Shown piece after piece: positions 63,906 through 64,000 of a stretch of DNA of 64,000 nt; the stretch's first letter is position 1, and the number at the start of each line of letters is the position of its first letter. The notes under the pieces were generated by a model. It was not told the origin of the DNA, did not search any database, and worked only from the letters and a program-made list of their open reading frames with translations. Source of the DNA: Solibacillus silvestris (GTDB taxonomy: Bacteria; Bacillota; Bacilli; Bacillales_A; Planococcaceae); NCBI GenBank assembly GCA_001586195.1, contig CP014609.1, positions 594,001 through 658,000 of the forward strand, written 5' to 3'. The translations under genes and the position numbers were made by a program.

Positions 63906-64000
63906 ATGGAGCTAGAACAAATAAATTCACCAGTAACGAATAAGCTATTAGCGGACTATTGGTCTGAGAATGCCGATATCCATTCGTTTTTTGAATATAA
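63906..64000 (+). CDS. bshC: Bacillithiol synthase BshC, 5' end only
   Basis: The first 31 codons are inside the window, beginning MELEQINSPVTNKLLADYW and reaching HSFFEY, which matches the N-terminus of BshC, the cysteine-adding enzyme of bacillithiol synthesis. GAGGAG lies seven bases before ATG 63906. The position after DUF3397 agrees with B. subtilis yllA-bshC, so the cell-division cluster (mraZ onward) is expected just past the edge. Confidence 0.85.
   Translation, partial: MELEQINSPVTNKLLADYWSENADIHSFFEY

Overview
The window is chromosomal DNA from a low-GC, endospore-forming member of the Bacillales. Gene order follows the Bacillus subtilis ykuL to yllA segment almost gene for gene, with large collinear blocks: cbpB, ccpC, dapH, dapL, ykuV, ktrC, rnjA, rpoY, ykrA, def, pdhABCD, speA, yktA, yktB, suhB, typA, ylaH, ylaN, ftsW, pycA, ctaA, ctaCDEFG, ylbC, ricF, ylbG, rsmD, coaD, ylbJ, ylbL, tmcAL, ylbN, rpmF, ylbO, panE and bshC. 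Protein sequences and accessory genes suggest the Planococcaceae/Caryophanaceae (Solibacillus or Lysinibacillus type); this placement is an inference. No rRNA, tRNA, CRISPR array, insertion sequence or prophage was seen.

Layout. 1-3.3 kb: end of a c-di-AMP-binding CBS protein, CcpC, and the acetylase-branch lysine/DAP genes dapH-dapL. 3.3-6.8 kb: accessory genes (MFS exporter, DsbA-like protein, TetR regulator, Nudix hydrolase). 6.8-11.1 kb: polyamine ABC transporter potABCD led by an XRE-cupin regulator. 11.4-16.5 kb: YkuV thioredoxin, KtrC, RNase J1 with RNA polymerase epsilon, a very small cationic peptide gene with its own promoter and terminator, a HAD phosphatase and peptide deformylase. 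16.8-21.8 kb: pyruvate dehydrogenase operon. 22-26.4 kb: a degenerate patch, lrgAB, arginine decarboxylase, nitronate monooxygenase. 26.4-38.2 kb: yktAB, suhB, typA, ylaH, ylaI, ylaN, ftsW, pycA. 38.5-46.3 kb: heme A synthase and a caa3-type cytochrome oxidase operon with no ctaB. 46.3-64 kb: the ylb block, with a second Mur ligase, a degenerate GDPD-family protein, ribosome and tRNA factors, a crotonase next to a biotin carrier and carboxyltransferase, panE and the start of bshC.

Functional links. PDH and PycA supply acetyl-CoA and oxaloacetate, CcpC is the citrate-responsive TCA regulator, and the CBS protein at the left edge belongs to a family reported to act on PycA and Rel. SpeA and PotABCD make and import polyamines. 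RNase J1, RpoY and RicF all act in transcription or RNA turnover.

The least explained parts are non-coding or very small: the 23-codon cationic peptide gene (14683-14754); an array of about nine TATTAGAA-type units spaced 19-21 bp (15674-15853); a 167-nt multi-hairpin element closed by a long stem (50016-50182); an 890-bp region between ctaA and ctaC holding a mini-ORF and a perfect 14-bp inverted repeat; and three worn copies of what looks like a Bacillales GTTGATT...AATCAAC intergenic repeat.
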